Below are positions 26,761-37,634 of a DNA stretch of 64,000 bases, piece by piece. Made by a program: the position numbers and the translations under genes. Below the pieces are notes generated by a model. That model was given only the letters and a program-made list of their open reading frames with translations. It was not told where the DNA came from and did no database searches. How positions within the stretch are numbered: position 1 is the first letter of the stretch; each line of letters opens with the position of its first letter. The stretch lies in assembly GCA_030435675.1 (NCBI GenBank), contig CM059622.1:15190001-15254000 (forward strand). The letters are read 5' to 3'. Source of the DNA: Steinernema hermaphroditum (lineage: Eukaryota; Nematoda; Chromadorea; Rhabditida; Steinernematidae).

Positions 26761-27385
26761 GAGTTTACGAGTTTACGAGTTTATTTCTCGTATCTAAGGC
26801 TTACGCCTTGCGAGACGTCATATATATGCACAAAAACCACATTGTCACTCCGTAGTCGTCGGTCTTCTGGCTTCGGCGCAGGGCACAGCATCAGAGTAGA
26901 AGGCGACGATCCCATCAGTGTGCGCGGGCATCAGAGAGGCGAAAAGTTGACCCCGGAGACGGTGGAACACAGCAAGCCTATCTTCAGCTCGGGTGGCAGC
27001 GCGGACGTCGGAGTTGAGAAGCTTCTTCGGCGGCTTCCGCGGGCAGCACGGGCGAAGAACGGCATCTGGGCGAAACGCGTCGGTGGAGCACAACGGGCAA
27101 ACCGGGAACCATCAAGGCAGCTGGCGGCACAGACTTCGGAGTTGTAACGCTTCTTCGGCTTCTCTGGCGGCGCGGGTGGAGTCGGGCGGCAGTGACGGGC
27201 TTCTTGGCAAGACGTTGGAACTACGGCTCCCTGGTGTTCCAGGCCTTCTGGGAGCCGGGGCGATCACTATGCAACCAACAATGACGGCCGAAAACGACCG
27301 CTCACTCAACTCAGTCGGCCCCAGACAGCCTCAGAAAAAGCGAGTGGACGACCCGACCGATCACTGGGAACACAAATGAAAGACC
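26761..27385 (-). mobile_element. R2 retroposon, copy a (625 bp, complete-looking)
   Basis: The element is flanked by an 11-bp target-site duplication, TATCAACCATC at 26750-26760 and 27386-27396. Read on the minus strand it begins GGTCTTTCATTTGTG, exactly as copy c at 43504 does. It contains a TATATATGACGTCTCGCAAG segment and ends AATAAACTCGTAAACTCGTA, a short tandem tail. The long TSD and repetitive tail fit LINE-mediated insertion, that is a SINE or a short non-autonomous LINE derivative. Open frames inside are not conserved between copies. Confidence 0.8.
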
Positions 27386-27399
27386 TATCAACCATCATA

Positions 27400-29030
27400 T
27401 CCTCTATATGTATAATCGACACAAATGGGACAGGTTCCCAGTTGATACGTAACGGCCTTCATTGACATCAACTGTGAGCTAAAACTGCTCGTCGCGGGTT
27501 TCACTTTTAGTGTTCACACGCAATGCCTGGTGGAATAGTAGTCATGATTTACAAGAAGTCCGTTCTAAGTGGCCTCTCACACCGACAGCTGGTCGGTTGA
27601 TCTTAATCCCTTCAGCCGTCGAAGCGCAGAGGCCAATCCGGAGGCCAATCAAGGATCTTTGTTCAAAAACTCTGCAAGATGAGCGCGCTAACCCAATCGT
27701 ATAATCCGCTCTTCCGCCTAATTTCATCGGAGACCAAAATGCTCAAATCGAGTTAGCGCTGGTCTTGACATGCGCGCGTCCCCTTGAGAACTGACCGATC
27801 CTCTTAGGCTCAAGTCTTAATTGCTCTGCCTGTCAGTGACTGATTTACAGCACCTCATTTCCATGGCGGAACCGCCTAAACAAAGCTGTCGCCATATCAA
27901 AGGCTGCGACATCTAATTAAGAATGCTCTAAATAGGCTTCGTCGACGGCGCTCTCGACCGCCGCTTCCCCTTTGGCGTGCTCATAAACAATAACAGAGAG
28001 GGGCCGGTCACAACACGACAACAACGCGTGCGTCCCATGCGTGAGTGCTGGTGGCCACTGGCCAGTGCCTGGCCGTGACATGGCAACAATTCGATTCGAT
28101 CGACCGCCGACGTCGACCCATGAGAACAACAATCGCCGGGGGTCTTCCGCCATGCTTGTTAGGGACTGTCGCGCGTTATTACGTACAACTAACAAGGAGA
28201 GGTCTCAAACTGTCCCATGCCGATTCGGCTGAAATTTGACAGGAAGAGAGAGGTGCTAGACTGTAGCAAAACCTGATAGGTTTCATCGGTGAATGGGAGT
28301 TTACGCTGTATTTCATAGCTGATTTTAACATCTTAATTCTAAGGTCTCCTGGTGCGATGTCCCTGACCCATCAAAATATTTCTGAGGTTTTCGGCATTTA
28401 GAGCCAAAAATAACATAAAAAACTGACAAATATTGCCATTGTAGCAAGAAAACTGGTCAAAAAACGACAAAAACTGATAAGAATACCGTATATATAATAC
28501 CGTATGTTTTCATCCATGTTCGTTGGGGACTGTCGTGCGTTATCCCGTACAACTTATGGCCATCACTGTGAGTGATCTTTAGAAGAACTAATATCATGGA
28601 TAAGTGATCCGATGGTTTAAGATCTGACCGATTGATTATATACAGAGTTGGACCTGCGAAACGAAACCAAATCCGAAAAAAACCCAAACCTGAAAAGAAC
28701 GGAGAAATTCACAAACACAAAAGAAGTCTATACTGCTTATATGACAACTCAAAACTATTAGGTTGATAGAAAAGAATTGTGGATTTTTTTAAAAAAAGGG
28801 AAATTAATCATGAAAACATGACAATCCAAAGCTTAATCCAGAAAGATATTCACCATTATTATTAACAACTTGTCACCAACGTGCACGCAAAGAATTAATA
28901 CTAAGAACGAAAGAATCCAGCTAGCCTCGGCCTAAAGAATTTGGTGAATTTCGACAACGCTGTTGCCATATCAAAGGCTGAGACATCTAATTAAGAACGC
29001 TTCCTCACGTGACGAATTCCTCACGATGGA
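27400..29030. other. Gene-free region with two old duplications
   Basis: GCCATATCAAAGGCTGxGACATCTAATTAAGAA occurs at about 27889-27924 and again at about 28966-29001. GGGACTGTCGYGCGTTAT followed by CGTACAACT occurs at about 28162 and again at about 28526. No coding gene is supported between them. Confidence 0.5.
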
Positions 29031-29041
29031 AGAGTTATGTT

Positions 29042-29612
29042 CCTAGGAGACGACAGTAGACGGAGACATTCTATCAATTATATTCCACCTCTTGTCGCGG
29101 TGGCGAGCGGTCGCTCCCTCCGGTCGCTCTCCGAGTGTCCGGTTGGTCTGATGGTAAACCCTGTGGCAGTTGTGAGTTTTCCGGCTTCCAGAGGGAATTG
29201 GGACACCCGGAAGCCGTAGTCCCACCACCGCTGACAAGCAAGATGTCCGACGCCAGGAATCCGGCTGCGTGAGATGTCACCCTGAAGGTCGCCGACGCTC
29301 TGAGGACCACCGAAGACGCAATTCCCGGACCACGAACTCATCTCTACGAAGAAGATGCGAGCTCAAAAGCCTCCTCTGTGCCGCAAACGTCTCGAGAAGA
29401 AGAAGTTCTACTGCCATTTCCGAAGTTTTGCCGTCTCCCACATGCCCCGTGATGCGCGCCGTCTCCGACCGGTTCGCCATAAGCGCCGCGCCAGGGATGA
29501 AGCCGGCTAAAACGAGACATCCTCTGTTTGTCTATTATTCGGTGTCGTGCAAGGCGTAAGCCTTTGATTCACGAAATAAACTCGTAATAATAACTCGTAA
29601 AACTCGTAAACT
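29042..29612 (+). mobile_element. R2 retroposon, copy b (diverged)
   Basis: The 3-prime half matches the family: GCAAGGCGTAAGCCTTTGAT at about 29551 followed by ATAAACTCGTAATAATAACT and more ACTCGTAA units. The middle contains a diverged version of the GGCTTCCAGA...CCGGAAGCCGTAG block found in copies a, c and d. The 5-prime boundary is approximate and no TSD was found. It abuts the 3-prime end of the secreted gene at 29666. Confidence 0.6.
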
Positions 29613-29665
29613 CAACCGTTGCGCTTTATTTCATTGATGCTCCAATGATAGAAAATTGCTCAAAA

Positions 29666-30101
29666 TCAGATCTTCAGTCCGCTGAGAAGACCGTTGAGGG
29701 CATCGAGTCCGCCGCTTCCGAGGTTGGCGCCGGCAGCCACTAAAGAGAGATGTTAGGAAGGCAGCTATGGGGATTGAGATCTCACAGGGAGCAAGAAGAG
29801 TGCCGACAAGTTGAAGAAGGAATCCGACGACGGTGAGGAGATTACCTAGGACAGATCCGAGGCCTCCGAGGGTGGAGTTGAGGCCGGTGTTGGCGCCACC
29901 CAGGCCGAGTTGACTCAGAAGGTTGTTGAGGAGGTTGTTTTCGTTGGATGAGGAAGAAGAAGAGGAGCTGCTATTTCCAGAGGATGCCGAAGGAAGGCCT
30001 TCAAGGATGCCTCCAATTGAAGGAAGGGAAGGAGCGGAGATGTCGGCGTGGAGAAGGGCGAAAGTAGAGAGGAGGATGAAGAAGGCGAGCTTTCCGTTCA
30101 T
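29666..30101 (-). CDS. Small secreted Ser/Gly/Leu-rich protein, copy A
   Basis: Exons 29786-30101 and 29666-29739 (46-bp intron) encode 129 residues. A hydrophobic signal peptide (about residues 1-19, cleaved after LLHA) is followed by a Pro/Ser stretch, a Ser run, an Asn-rich LLNNLLSQLG segment and a hydrophobic GLGSVLGNLLTVVGFLLQL segment. The short second exon encodes a Gly-rich tail ending SGLKI. I recognise no characterised family. The composition suggests a small secreted amphipathic or self-associating protein. It is the left member of a divergent pair with the gene starting at 30471. TTTTATA at 30156-30162 is a TATA box on this strand. Confidence 0.8.
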
Positions 30102-30470
30102 CTTGATGGGAGAGAGGACCGATTCGGAGTGATTTGACCAGTCTATTGTCATTCCTTTTATAGGCAATTTCCCACGTCGAGGGCCGATCTGTTTACGTGG
30201 ATGTCCTCTGTTAATCCTTTTTGATGTAGTCAGTCACAATGTTCGTTCTGAGTTATACAACAAGTACATTCTGCCCCGAAGAGTTTGGTGCCATAATCTA
30301 CGTTGTTGTTCTAGAGTTTGATCCATTTGAATTCAAATCAGAATGGTCAGAATTACACAGCAGTGCAACATGATGTGAATTCACAAAAAGTCAGTCTGGG
30401 AAAGAGATGCATAAAATACAGCTCTGGGCACAGTCCGATCACTCCGAATCGGTCCTCGTCTCCCATCAAG

Positions 30471-30912
30471 ATGAACGGAAAATTCGCCTTCTTTGTCCTT
30501 CTCTCTACTTTCGCCCTTCTCCACGCCGACAGCTCCGCTCCTTCCCTTCCTTCGATCGAAGGAGTCATCGGAGGCATTCCTTCCGCGGCTTCGGCCTCCT
30601 CTGGAAGTGGCAGCTCCTCTTCTTCTTCCTCCAACGACAACAACCTCCTCAACAACGTTCTGAGTCAACTTGGCTTGGGTGGTGCCAATTCGGGCCTCAA
30701 CTCCACCCTCGGAGGCCTCGGATCTGTCCTAGGTAATCTCCTCACCGTCGTCGGATTCCTTCTTCAACTCGTCGGCGCTCTTCTTGCCCCTTGTAAGATC
30801 TTAGTCCCCACAGATGCCTTCCTAACATATCTCTTTAGTGGCTGCGGGCGCCAACCTCGGAAGCGGAGGACTCGATGCCCTCAGCGGTCTTCTTGGTGGA
30901 CTGAAGATCTAA
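30471..30912 (+). CDS. Small secreted Ser/Gly/Leu-rich protein, copy B
   Basis: Exons 30471-30792 and 30839-30912 encode 131 residues with the same layout as copy A: signal peptide ending LLHA, a Ser-run linker, LLNNVLSQLGLGG, a long hydrophobic segment and a Gly-rich tail ending GGLKI. The intron splits a Leu codon in phase 1 after LLAP, as in all copies. It is divergently paired with copy A across 369 bp. Upstream it has CATAAAA instead of a canonical TATA box. AATAAA lies about 45 bp after the stop. Confidence 0.8.
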
Positions 30913-31362
30913 AGATTCCCCTAATAGTCAGTGGGAACTGCTGACATTTCTCAGAAATAAAGCAACATCATATCATTTATTTAATGCACGAATTCAGATG
31001 AAGCAGACGACAGCTCATTTAAAACAAATCAAAAAAAGATCGAACATAATTCAAGATTACATCCCTTTGTTCTTGTTTTTGTGAAATTCTCCAACGCTAT
31101 TGATAGTGTGGAATTTACCTTCGTCTAGGTTGCCTTACATTAACACGAATGTCAACTCTATATGTGATCAAATTACTGTATGCGAACGGAGGGTCGACAC
31201 TATCTTTATTCGGGCTTCCTTCTTGTGGCGCCATCTATCACGTAATGCTCTTCAATTTTTGGTCCTTCTAAGCACCGCGAAAGCGATGCTAGTCTCTAGC
31301 ATTGCATACCACATTTCCAATGCCTATAAGCTCTCAATTTCGCAACAAAATCAACTCTCACC

Positions 31363-31927
31363 ATGGCGCTTCCTTTGGACATGAACGAGGATTCTTATGT
31401 GCAGGTATGTACGGATGAAGAAGCCGTATTTCTAGCAGTATGTTTACTTGCAGGATACTAAAACGGTCGTCCGCAACCAGGTCATCGTCTCCATTACGTA
31501 TTTAGCCGTCTACCCAAACCTAGGACTACCACATCCTTTCCTGAACTTGACCCTCGACATGGCCTATCTGGCTTGGCTTGTTATCGCTTTGCTAAATGCC
31601 TTCAACACGTACAATCGGAAGCCCAATCTTTTGCTGCCTCTCCTTGTCCTGCTCCCTTTCCGGGCAATCAACAGTTGCTGCAACATGGCCTACTTCATCG
31701 ACCGTTTCAAGCACGTTGACGACTTCGTGGAGGCTCACCCTCAGCATACCTGGCTTCTCGGAACTCTGATACAGCTCAGTTCCGCTGACTACACTGCAGG
31801 CGTGAAGGTTGCGTCAGTTCTTGGCGCTTTCCTTTCCATGGCTATGGCGATCATTTGCATGGCGTCTATTCCGATCTATGGAGACACATACAGAAAGCTC
31901 AAAGGGACCGTTAACCTGCCTCACTAA
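31363..31927 (+). CDS. Four-TM membrane protein of unknown function
   Basis: A 14-codon first exon (31363-31404) and a second exon (31454-31927) give 171 residues. Four hydrophobic segments lie at about residues 24-41, 50-71, 79-101 and 133-156, with a charged loop (DRFKHVDDFVEAHPQ) before the last. There is no signal peptide. I do not recognise the family beyond a nematode-style small tetraspan protein. The start ATG sits in ACCATGG. The intron has GTATGT and TTGCAG signals. Confidence 0.65.
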
Positions 31928-31999
31928 ATAAAGCGCTTGTTCACATCACTGTACCTATCATGTCTGTGTAGTAATATCAGAGAGGTTATGTTACGATTA

Positions 32000-32940
32000 C
32001 AGTGACATATTTCGCAAAAGTACCCATTCAGTCGGTAAAAATGGTGAAAGTGGCTAATGTGAAGTGAAAGTGCCGAAATTGCCAAAAAGTCAAACTGTCG
32101 TTAGCCGATCAAGTGATAGTTTGAGATCTTAAAACAAATAGTTCCAATTTCGGGCTTAACAATCCATGTAGTGGTGGGTCATCGTTATCGTCGGTGACTT
32201 CTCCATCGATGTACTCAGTCGCCGGAGGGTTTGCGGAAACCTCGTTAACTTGGGCCTACATAATTCGATGAATCTCGTATGAAAAGACTACTTTATAGCA
32301 AACCCATTTGTGACTTTTTTTTTTAATTTTTACTTCCAACCAAAACTCATTTGCGAATGCGTCAAAAGCCAAAAACCAGACAGGTCCAAAACGCAACATG
32401 CAGAATTCTAGAAAAGTCTGGAAAGTCGCGTTTTTAACTATACTGTGTGTTGCTTGACTGAAGTCCAAACTGAAGCTTTCCGTCTCCGATTCCTTCTTGG
32501 AGAGCTACAAGTCTTAACTACAGTCCTAGGTATAGGAAACAAAATCAGTCAACAAGTGTGCCTCAGAAATAGATAAAGAGTGCACGCCAGTTTATTTACA
32601 TCGACCATGCACATTGATTTCGAAATAACGACAGATTCGTCTATCTTTTACAAATTGTGTTTATCCATCAGCTATTAGAAAGTGTAGTGTGTCCTGTTTT
32701 TTTAGTCCCGTGCCATTGGCATCATGAACAGATCGACATCAATTCTCTGCGCCTTCCTACATCGTCAAAGCAGAAGTCCCAATTCCTAAGGTTTCAGATG
32801 AACGCCCTGCTCTATTTCTCGCCTGTTTTCTGCTTAGACCGTCTGAAAGCGACGGTATCCCCGTTTCCTGTCTATTTTGCCAGAGTTAGTAAATTTGCCA
32901 TTGTGTGTTCTGTGTGTAGTTCGTTCTTAGAGTGGTTCCT
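32000..32940. other. Intergenic DNA, nothing recognised
   Basis: AT-rich, with a T run near 32315. Frames of 70 and 105 codons are unsupported by composition or splice signals. Confidence 0.4.
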
Positions 32941-32947
32941 GTTTGAA

Positions 32948-33302
32948 TGTTGTCGTCCGTTACGGTTGAATTAGAGACAGACAGCTTTTTGACTCAGTGT
33001 TCGACCGACAGATCAACACAGCGGGTGGACTGTCCTCGTATGCCGCTCTGTGGTCGATTCCCCGCGTGTAAGCACTATTGCTTGTATCTTGTGAGGTAGT
33101 TCTTTCGCTTAGTCATTGCTCGACATAGAAGCCGGTGCTAGCGGTTTGTTGAGGGCAGATCAGAAATGCCCTCTGGTAGACAGTCTAGACAGCCACACCA
33201 CTCTATAAATAGCCTGTATCAGTGTGTCATTGTATATTCGTTGTGTGCTTCGAGTAAAGGACTGGTCGTGTGTTCCCCGTGTCAACCAAGAATTACAACA
33301 CG
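32948..33302 (+). repeat. Possible solo LTR
   Basis: About 350 bp running from TGTTGTCG to AATTACAACA. It has CTCTATAAATAG at about 33201 and then 100 bp of mixed sequence, an arrangement reminiscent of U3-R-U5. The TGTTG/CAACA ends are inverted, as in LTRs, but I could not find matching 4-6 bp flanking duplications or a second copy in the window. Confidence 0.25.
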
Positions 33303-33491
33303 GTTAAGCAAATGTTTCGTACAGTAATCATAAAGTATAGACCTGCGTCGTTGGGCGTTACATTAGACAGAAGACCCTGACGGATAGAACCACAGAACCA
33401 ACAAATAAGTTATGAAAGCCATTATTTTTGTAAACAATCAAAATGACAAATATATAAGGCTTGTCGAAATATCACTGCGATGCCCTGAAGG

Positions 33492-33680
33492 TCAAATTTC
33501 AAACATTTTCGCGTCGACGATGGTGTCTGCGGTTGGCACAGCAAACCTTCTTTTCGGAGGGCACTTCTTGACAGCAAAGAGAAGATAGAGACAGAGGAAT
33601 ATCAGAATAAATGTGGATGCTATGATCACACAGTAAGCGAAGGTTGCAATCTCGAGAAACATATTAGTAGACGGGGCCAT
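33492..33680 (-). CDS. Small single-pass membrane protein (62 aa)
   Basis: The open frame reads from ATG at 33678-33680 to the stop at 33492-33494. It has a short polar N-terminus, one long hydrophobic segment (about residues 8-37) and a basic then acidic tail (KKCPPKRRF...). The composition is that of a real small membrane protein. An in-frame upstream Met would add 14 residues. I recognise no family and no partner gene. Confidence 0.5.
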   Translation of the reverse strand: MAPSTNMFLEIATFAYCVIIASTFILIFLCLYLLFAVKKCPPKRRFAVPTADTIVDAKMFEI

Positions 33681-34868
33681 CACAACAAATGGAAGAGCTG
33701 AATCTGATCGGAACGGTTTCACTCGATCAGCCCGCCCTCACGATGAATCAGTTTGTTGCAAACACTGTTTTGTGACATGTACATCTTTGAACATTGAACT
33801 GTGGTGCAGATATCAACCGAACAAGACCTTCATTGATCAATTTTATGGATCTTGTTTATGAATTATCCTGGCTCTATCCAAGTGTTTCAAGTGCGCACCG
33901 CCTGTCGTATGGGATTGCTGCGGAAGAACGCTGATGACTACAGTGTGATACCGTAACCTATGTACGAATAAGGGGATCTGCACCGCGTAATGCCGTTTAT
34001 TAGGGAAGGTAAACGGTGAAAACGGCGGCCCTTAGCCAAAAATCCAAGCCGTAATGAATATAAAAACTCGACTTTACGATTTCTATTTTTATAACTCGCG
34101 GCAATTATGCTTCGATTTGAGAACTACCGATATCCATAGACGAGCACAGTGATAGTTAAACACTGTAGTGCTTCGCTAGAGCGACAAAGCTGCATGCATA
34201 TTTTGGACCCAAATGGATGCAGAGACAGAAAGGAATTATTGCTGAAAGCGAATAGCCGAGATAAACACACACATTTTCTGCCACAAAGATGTCCACAAAG
34301 CGCGAGGGTTTTGGTCGCAGTGCGCAACCTTCTCTGCTACGTTTGAAAAATCAGAAAGCTAATTACAAATTATGAAAGAGTGCCAAGACCCGAGGGGAAA
34401 TGTGTGCAAATCTAAAAGATGTGTGAGTACTATACCTCACGCTCCCTCTTTCCCCCAAATTAATCGATATCGCCGTGCGCCATAAAACGTAGATGGAAGC
34501 CGCGCGGCATATGACCATTTTAATATTGAGAGACGACGCCGGCGAGCGGTCGGCCTCCGTTTTCAAAGTCATTAGACCACGTTTTTTGAGTTGGACCTTC
34601 GCGGGTCGTTTCCTAAATTCCAACTCATTCATGATCTAGTCGCTGTTGACATCTGACGTTTAAATCTGGTCCCAACAAGGTTGCTTACGTTGCGTGAAAT
34701 ATTCGACCAATACTTCAGATGGTCAAAAGTTGTCCGTTGAGATGAGCAAAAGATCGAAGTCAGATCTTGTCTGGACCACCCTTGTCAATCTGAAGTATTC
34801 TTTTGACATTTGAATTTCCCGATGGTCACTTAGTCTTAATGGACATTTTGTTTCAGACCCGATTTACC

Positions 34869-35318
34869 ATGGAATCTCTCACTGCAGATATGCTGCGCGC
34901 AATCGTTGACGTCGAAGCCGAGCTGATCGACGAGTTGACATCCCAAGTGGACAGCTCGAAGGAAACCACCGGCCAAAACCAGGCCAGCTCATCTGCAGGC
35001 ACCGAGCAAGGCTCACAAACTGAAGAAGTGGACGAAGCGGAAAAAGCCGCCCGGCTCGACATTATCCGACGCTGCATCGTCAATCTGATCCACGCTTCGC
35101 AGTGTCGCGATGCGAACTGCAGAAGGGTGGCCTGTCACAAACTGCAGCGCGTCATCAACCACACCGTTGCGTGCAAGCAGCTCCTGCGCGGCGATGGTCT
35201 CAACTGCGCCGTCTGCAAGCAGCTGATCGCTCTTTGCTGCTACCATGCTAAGACGTGCACTGAACCACTGTGTCCGGTCCTTTTCTGCAATCGCATCCGA
35301 CAACAACTTCAATCTTAA
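34869..35318 (+). CDS. Stand-alone TAZ2 zinc-finger protein (CBP/p300-derived)
   Basis: Single exon, 149 residues. Residues 62-149 form a complete TAZ domain of the CBP/p300 TAZ2 type. All twelve zinc ligands are visible as three HCCC groups: H75 C79 C84 C89; H98 C102 C113 C116; H126 C130 C135 C140. The CKQLIALCCYHAK signature is present. TAZ2 binds transactivation domains of transcription factors. No HAT, KIX or bromodomain is encoded nearby, so this is a short paralog and not the coactivator itself. Residues 1-61 are acidic and Ser/Gln-rich. A TTTTGTTTCAG acceptor 12 bases before the ATG suggests trans-splicing and fixes the start. AATAAA signals follow at about 35430. Confidence 0.85.
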   Translation: MESLTADMLRAIVDVEAELIDELTSQVDSSKETTGQNQASSSAGTEQGSQTEEVDEAEKAARLDIIRRCIVNLIHASQCRDANCRRVACHKLQRVINHTVACKQLLRGDGLNCAVCKQLIALCCYHAKTCTEPLCPVLFCNRIRQQLQS

Positions 35319-35799
35319 GCGTGTCAGGAAGAGTGACGTCCCTCAATATCAATGTTTTGTGTTGTATGTGCTGTGATAATTCTATCTGTGAAAGTCGTTT
35401 TCTTGTCCTTGTGTTGTTCGATGTGATCCGAAATAAAATAAATAAAACAAAGCAGAATCTCGCCTGTTCAATGTGTACACAAACAAGCTAGCTTCCGGCA
35501 GTATTATATAGAGTTCACCAGCGTCTTTTGTGCTGCCCTTCCATGCATGCTTAAGTCTACAATTTGGCAGTTTGGTCAAAACGTCAACGCGCAACAAGAA
35601 GAACAGAAAGACTTTCTAGAACATCGACGCTGTTGACAGTAAATATCGTGACCAGAACGGGCACTTAGAATCGCGATGGTAGTAGATGTCGATCGGCTTG
35701 GTTTGACCTATAGAAAAACTGCCCTCTTTCTAGTGTTCAAGACAGACTCACACATTAATTTATTAACAATAAGAATCTTAGCTACATAATAATACAGGT

Positions 35800-36828
35800 T
35801 CAAAATGCGAATTCAGGCTTCATAATAAACATATCATTACTATCAAGGGTGCTCGTTTCATCGCCGAAAGTAATTTCCAAAGACGTACAGTGCCCGTGGT
35901 ACAGTACTTGTTCGATGCTCGGTCGATAGGTCAGCTGCTTCCAGTAGGAATTCGCCAGAATATAGCACCCCGTCCTCTTGTCCCTCCTTCCCAGTCGATG
36001 GATTAACGTAAACCATTCGTCGTTTCTCTTCAGATGACCTTCCAGATCCCAAGGAGTGAAATCTACATGAACCGCGAACTTCCTCAGCTCTCCTGCTGTG
36101 TTCTTATGCCAGGCAGGACTATACGCCTGCGGATCGTTCTTCCAGATTTCAACGAGTTTCTTGAATGGAGCGATGTTGAAAGCGATAGAAGAATCGGTCT
36201 TTAGCAGCTCGAGCTGTTCTTGACAGATCAGCGGTTCGACGACTTTGTGCACGTCCAGCTTCTTGTTCCACGAGCCAAGCATCTGCAGTTTCCTCAGCTG
36301 GCCTCTGCTAATCTGTTGTTTAAGAAACAGGAGAATAAGGTCTGGAAAATGGGGACAGGACAGCGAAAGCTCACCGAAACAAGTCCTGGGGGTGTTCGCA
36401 AAAAGCATCAGATGATAGTCGGCCGTTGACTCCGCCATTTTGAGCGAAAGTGCCGGATTGTCCCAGTCGGCTCTGTAGGCCTTGAGGTACTGATGCATCC
36501 TGTCGAAGTAGGCCTTAAACGTCACCGGGTGGATGGCGTTCGCGTTGATGTTGATGGCAGAGACACGGCGATAGAGTGGGTCGACCGCTTGGAACTCCTG
36601 CAGCGTGCACTTGTACTCCTTGCGGCCATGCAACTGACTGAACAAGATGCCCACGTTGCCGTCCTTGTCCGTCATCAGATGCAAGTTGAAGTGTTTCAGC
36701 TTGCACATGTGCTCTGAAGCCAATCGGGTCCATGTCGACGACGCGAGCCGATTGGCTAATACGTGGTGCTCGATCCGGTTTAGGCAGATTAGGACTTGGG
36801 TGCAGAAGAGTGGGTGTAGGGCGTCCAT
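35800..36828 (-). CDS. 342-residue protein, family not recognised
   Basis: A long uninterrupted frame with balanced, globular composition. The N-terminal 50 residues (MDALHPLF..LICLNRIEHHVLANRLASSTWTRLA, shown in part) weakly resemble a degenerate F-box helix set. The remainder includes conserved-looking WDNPALSLKMAES and VHVDFTPWDLEGHL segments but no domain I can name. A GTGAGC..TTCCAG stretch of 33 bp inside would be an in-frame optional intron but is short even for a nematode. It lies convergent to the TAZ2 gene. Confidence 0.6.
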   Translation of the reverse strand: MDALHPLFCTQVLICLNRIEHHVLANRLASSTWTRLASEHMCKLKHFNLHLMTDKDGNVGILFSQLHGRKEYKCTLQEFQAVDPLYRRVSAININANAIHPVTFKAYFDRMHQYLKAYRADWDNPALSLKMAESTADYHLMLFANTPRTCFGELSLSCPHFPDLILLFLKQQISRGQLRKLQMLGSWNKKLDVHKVVEPLICQEQLELLKTDSSIAFNIAPFKKLVEIWKNDPQAYSPAWHKNTAGELRKFAVHVDFTPWDLEGHLKRNDEWFTLIHRLGRRDKRTGCYILANSYWKQLTYRPSIEQVLYHGHCTSLEITFGDETSTLDSNDMFIMKPEFAF

Positions 36829-36956
36829 GGCCGGAATGGAGTTAGGGCTGAGTCGAGTCGTTATGTGAAAAGTGTCAAAAGTGGATCAAAGGTGTAAAGA
36901 ACAAAACAATGCATATCACATCGTTGTGAGACCATACACAGAAGGTGAAAAAGTTA

Positions 36957-37028
36957 CTCCCCGGCCGGGAATCGAACCCGGGTCTCGCACGTGACAGGCG
37001 CGGATACTCACCACTATACTACCGAGGA
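36957..37028 (-). tRNA. tRNA-Asp (GTC)
   Basis: The reverse complement starts TCCTCGGTAGTATAGTGGTG, has anticodon loop CTGTCAC (anticodon GTC) and T arm GGGTTCGATTCCC, and its acceptor strand CCGGGGA pairs with TCCTCGG. Discriminator is G. First of two Asp-Glu pairs in the window. Confidence 0.97.
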
Positions 37029-37176
37029 CATATTGTATCAGTTTGTGACAGCCCATAGATCTCATATCACTTGTCTTGCGTAGTAAGTGAAATATTTTCG
37101 AGAAATAAAATTTGTATTTAGTGTTTTACGAAAAAGAATTAAAGAAAGAAGTGACTGAGGTCTGTCAAAAAGATTT

Positions 37177-37248
37177 TTCCCATGCCGGGAATCGAACCCG
37201 GGCCGCGTGGGTGAAAGCCACGAATCCTAACCACTAGACCACATGGGA
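37177..37248 (-). tRNA. tRNA-Glu (TTC)
   Basis: The reverse complement starts TCCCATGTGGTCTAGTGGTT, has anticodon loop CTTTCAC (anticodon TTC), T arm GGGTTCGATTCCC and a fully paired acceptor TCCCATG/CATGGGA. It lies 148 bp from the tRNA-Asp gene on the same strand. Confidence 0.97.
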
Positions 37249-37634
37249 TGGTAACCGACCCGGCATCATAAAGTACTTTGTCGTGAATCACTTCTTCTTT
37301 GAAGTTTCTTGATCTACGACGAAAACTTTAGATGGGCTATCAAGATAGCATAGTATTGCCCGATGTTCGTACGTAAGATTGGTAAAGTGTTGACTCTGTT
37401 GTAAAAAGGAAAAAAACACAATTATAAAAAAGATTCGGGTACGGTGACTCGGACCGGTGCACAGGTTTTGCTAGCAAGGAACGGCTTCAGCTAAAGTCTT
37501 GTGTAAGCAAGCACTTATCACGCAATAACTCTACTAACCGATTGTTGGAAGTTTTTGTGATCTAGTTCGATTTTCCACTGGCGTCAACACGTTAGATACA
37601 AAGCACAGCATTTATTTAGCGAGAACGGAAGTGA

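Noticed and set aside
33101..33117. TGAGGTAGTTCTTTCGC, which shares its first nine bases with let-7 family microRNAs
   Set aside because: Similarity stops after nine bases and no stable precursor hairpin is apparent; chance match.
34803..34868. Upstream start for the TAZ2 protein
   Set aside because: The extra codons precede a TTTTGTTTCAG acceptor, so they are most likely removed by trans-splicing or lie outside the mRNA.
36300..36380. GT..AG intron in the 342-residue gene using the CAACAG acceptor
   Set aside because: Splicing there would create an immediate TAG; the alternative TTCCAG acceptor gives only a 33-bp in-frame intron, so I keep the gene unspliced.
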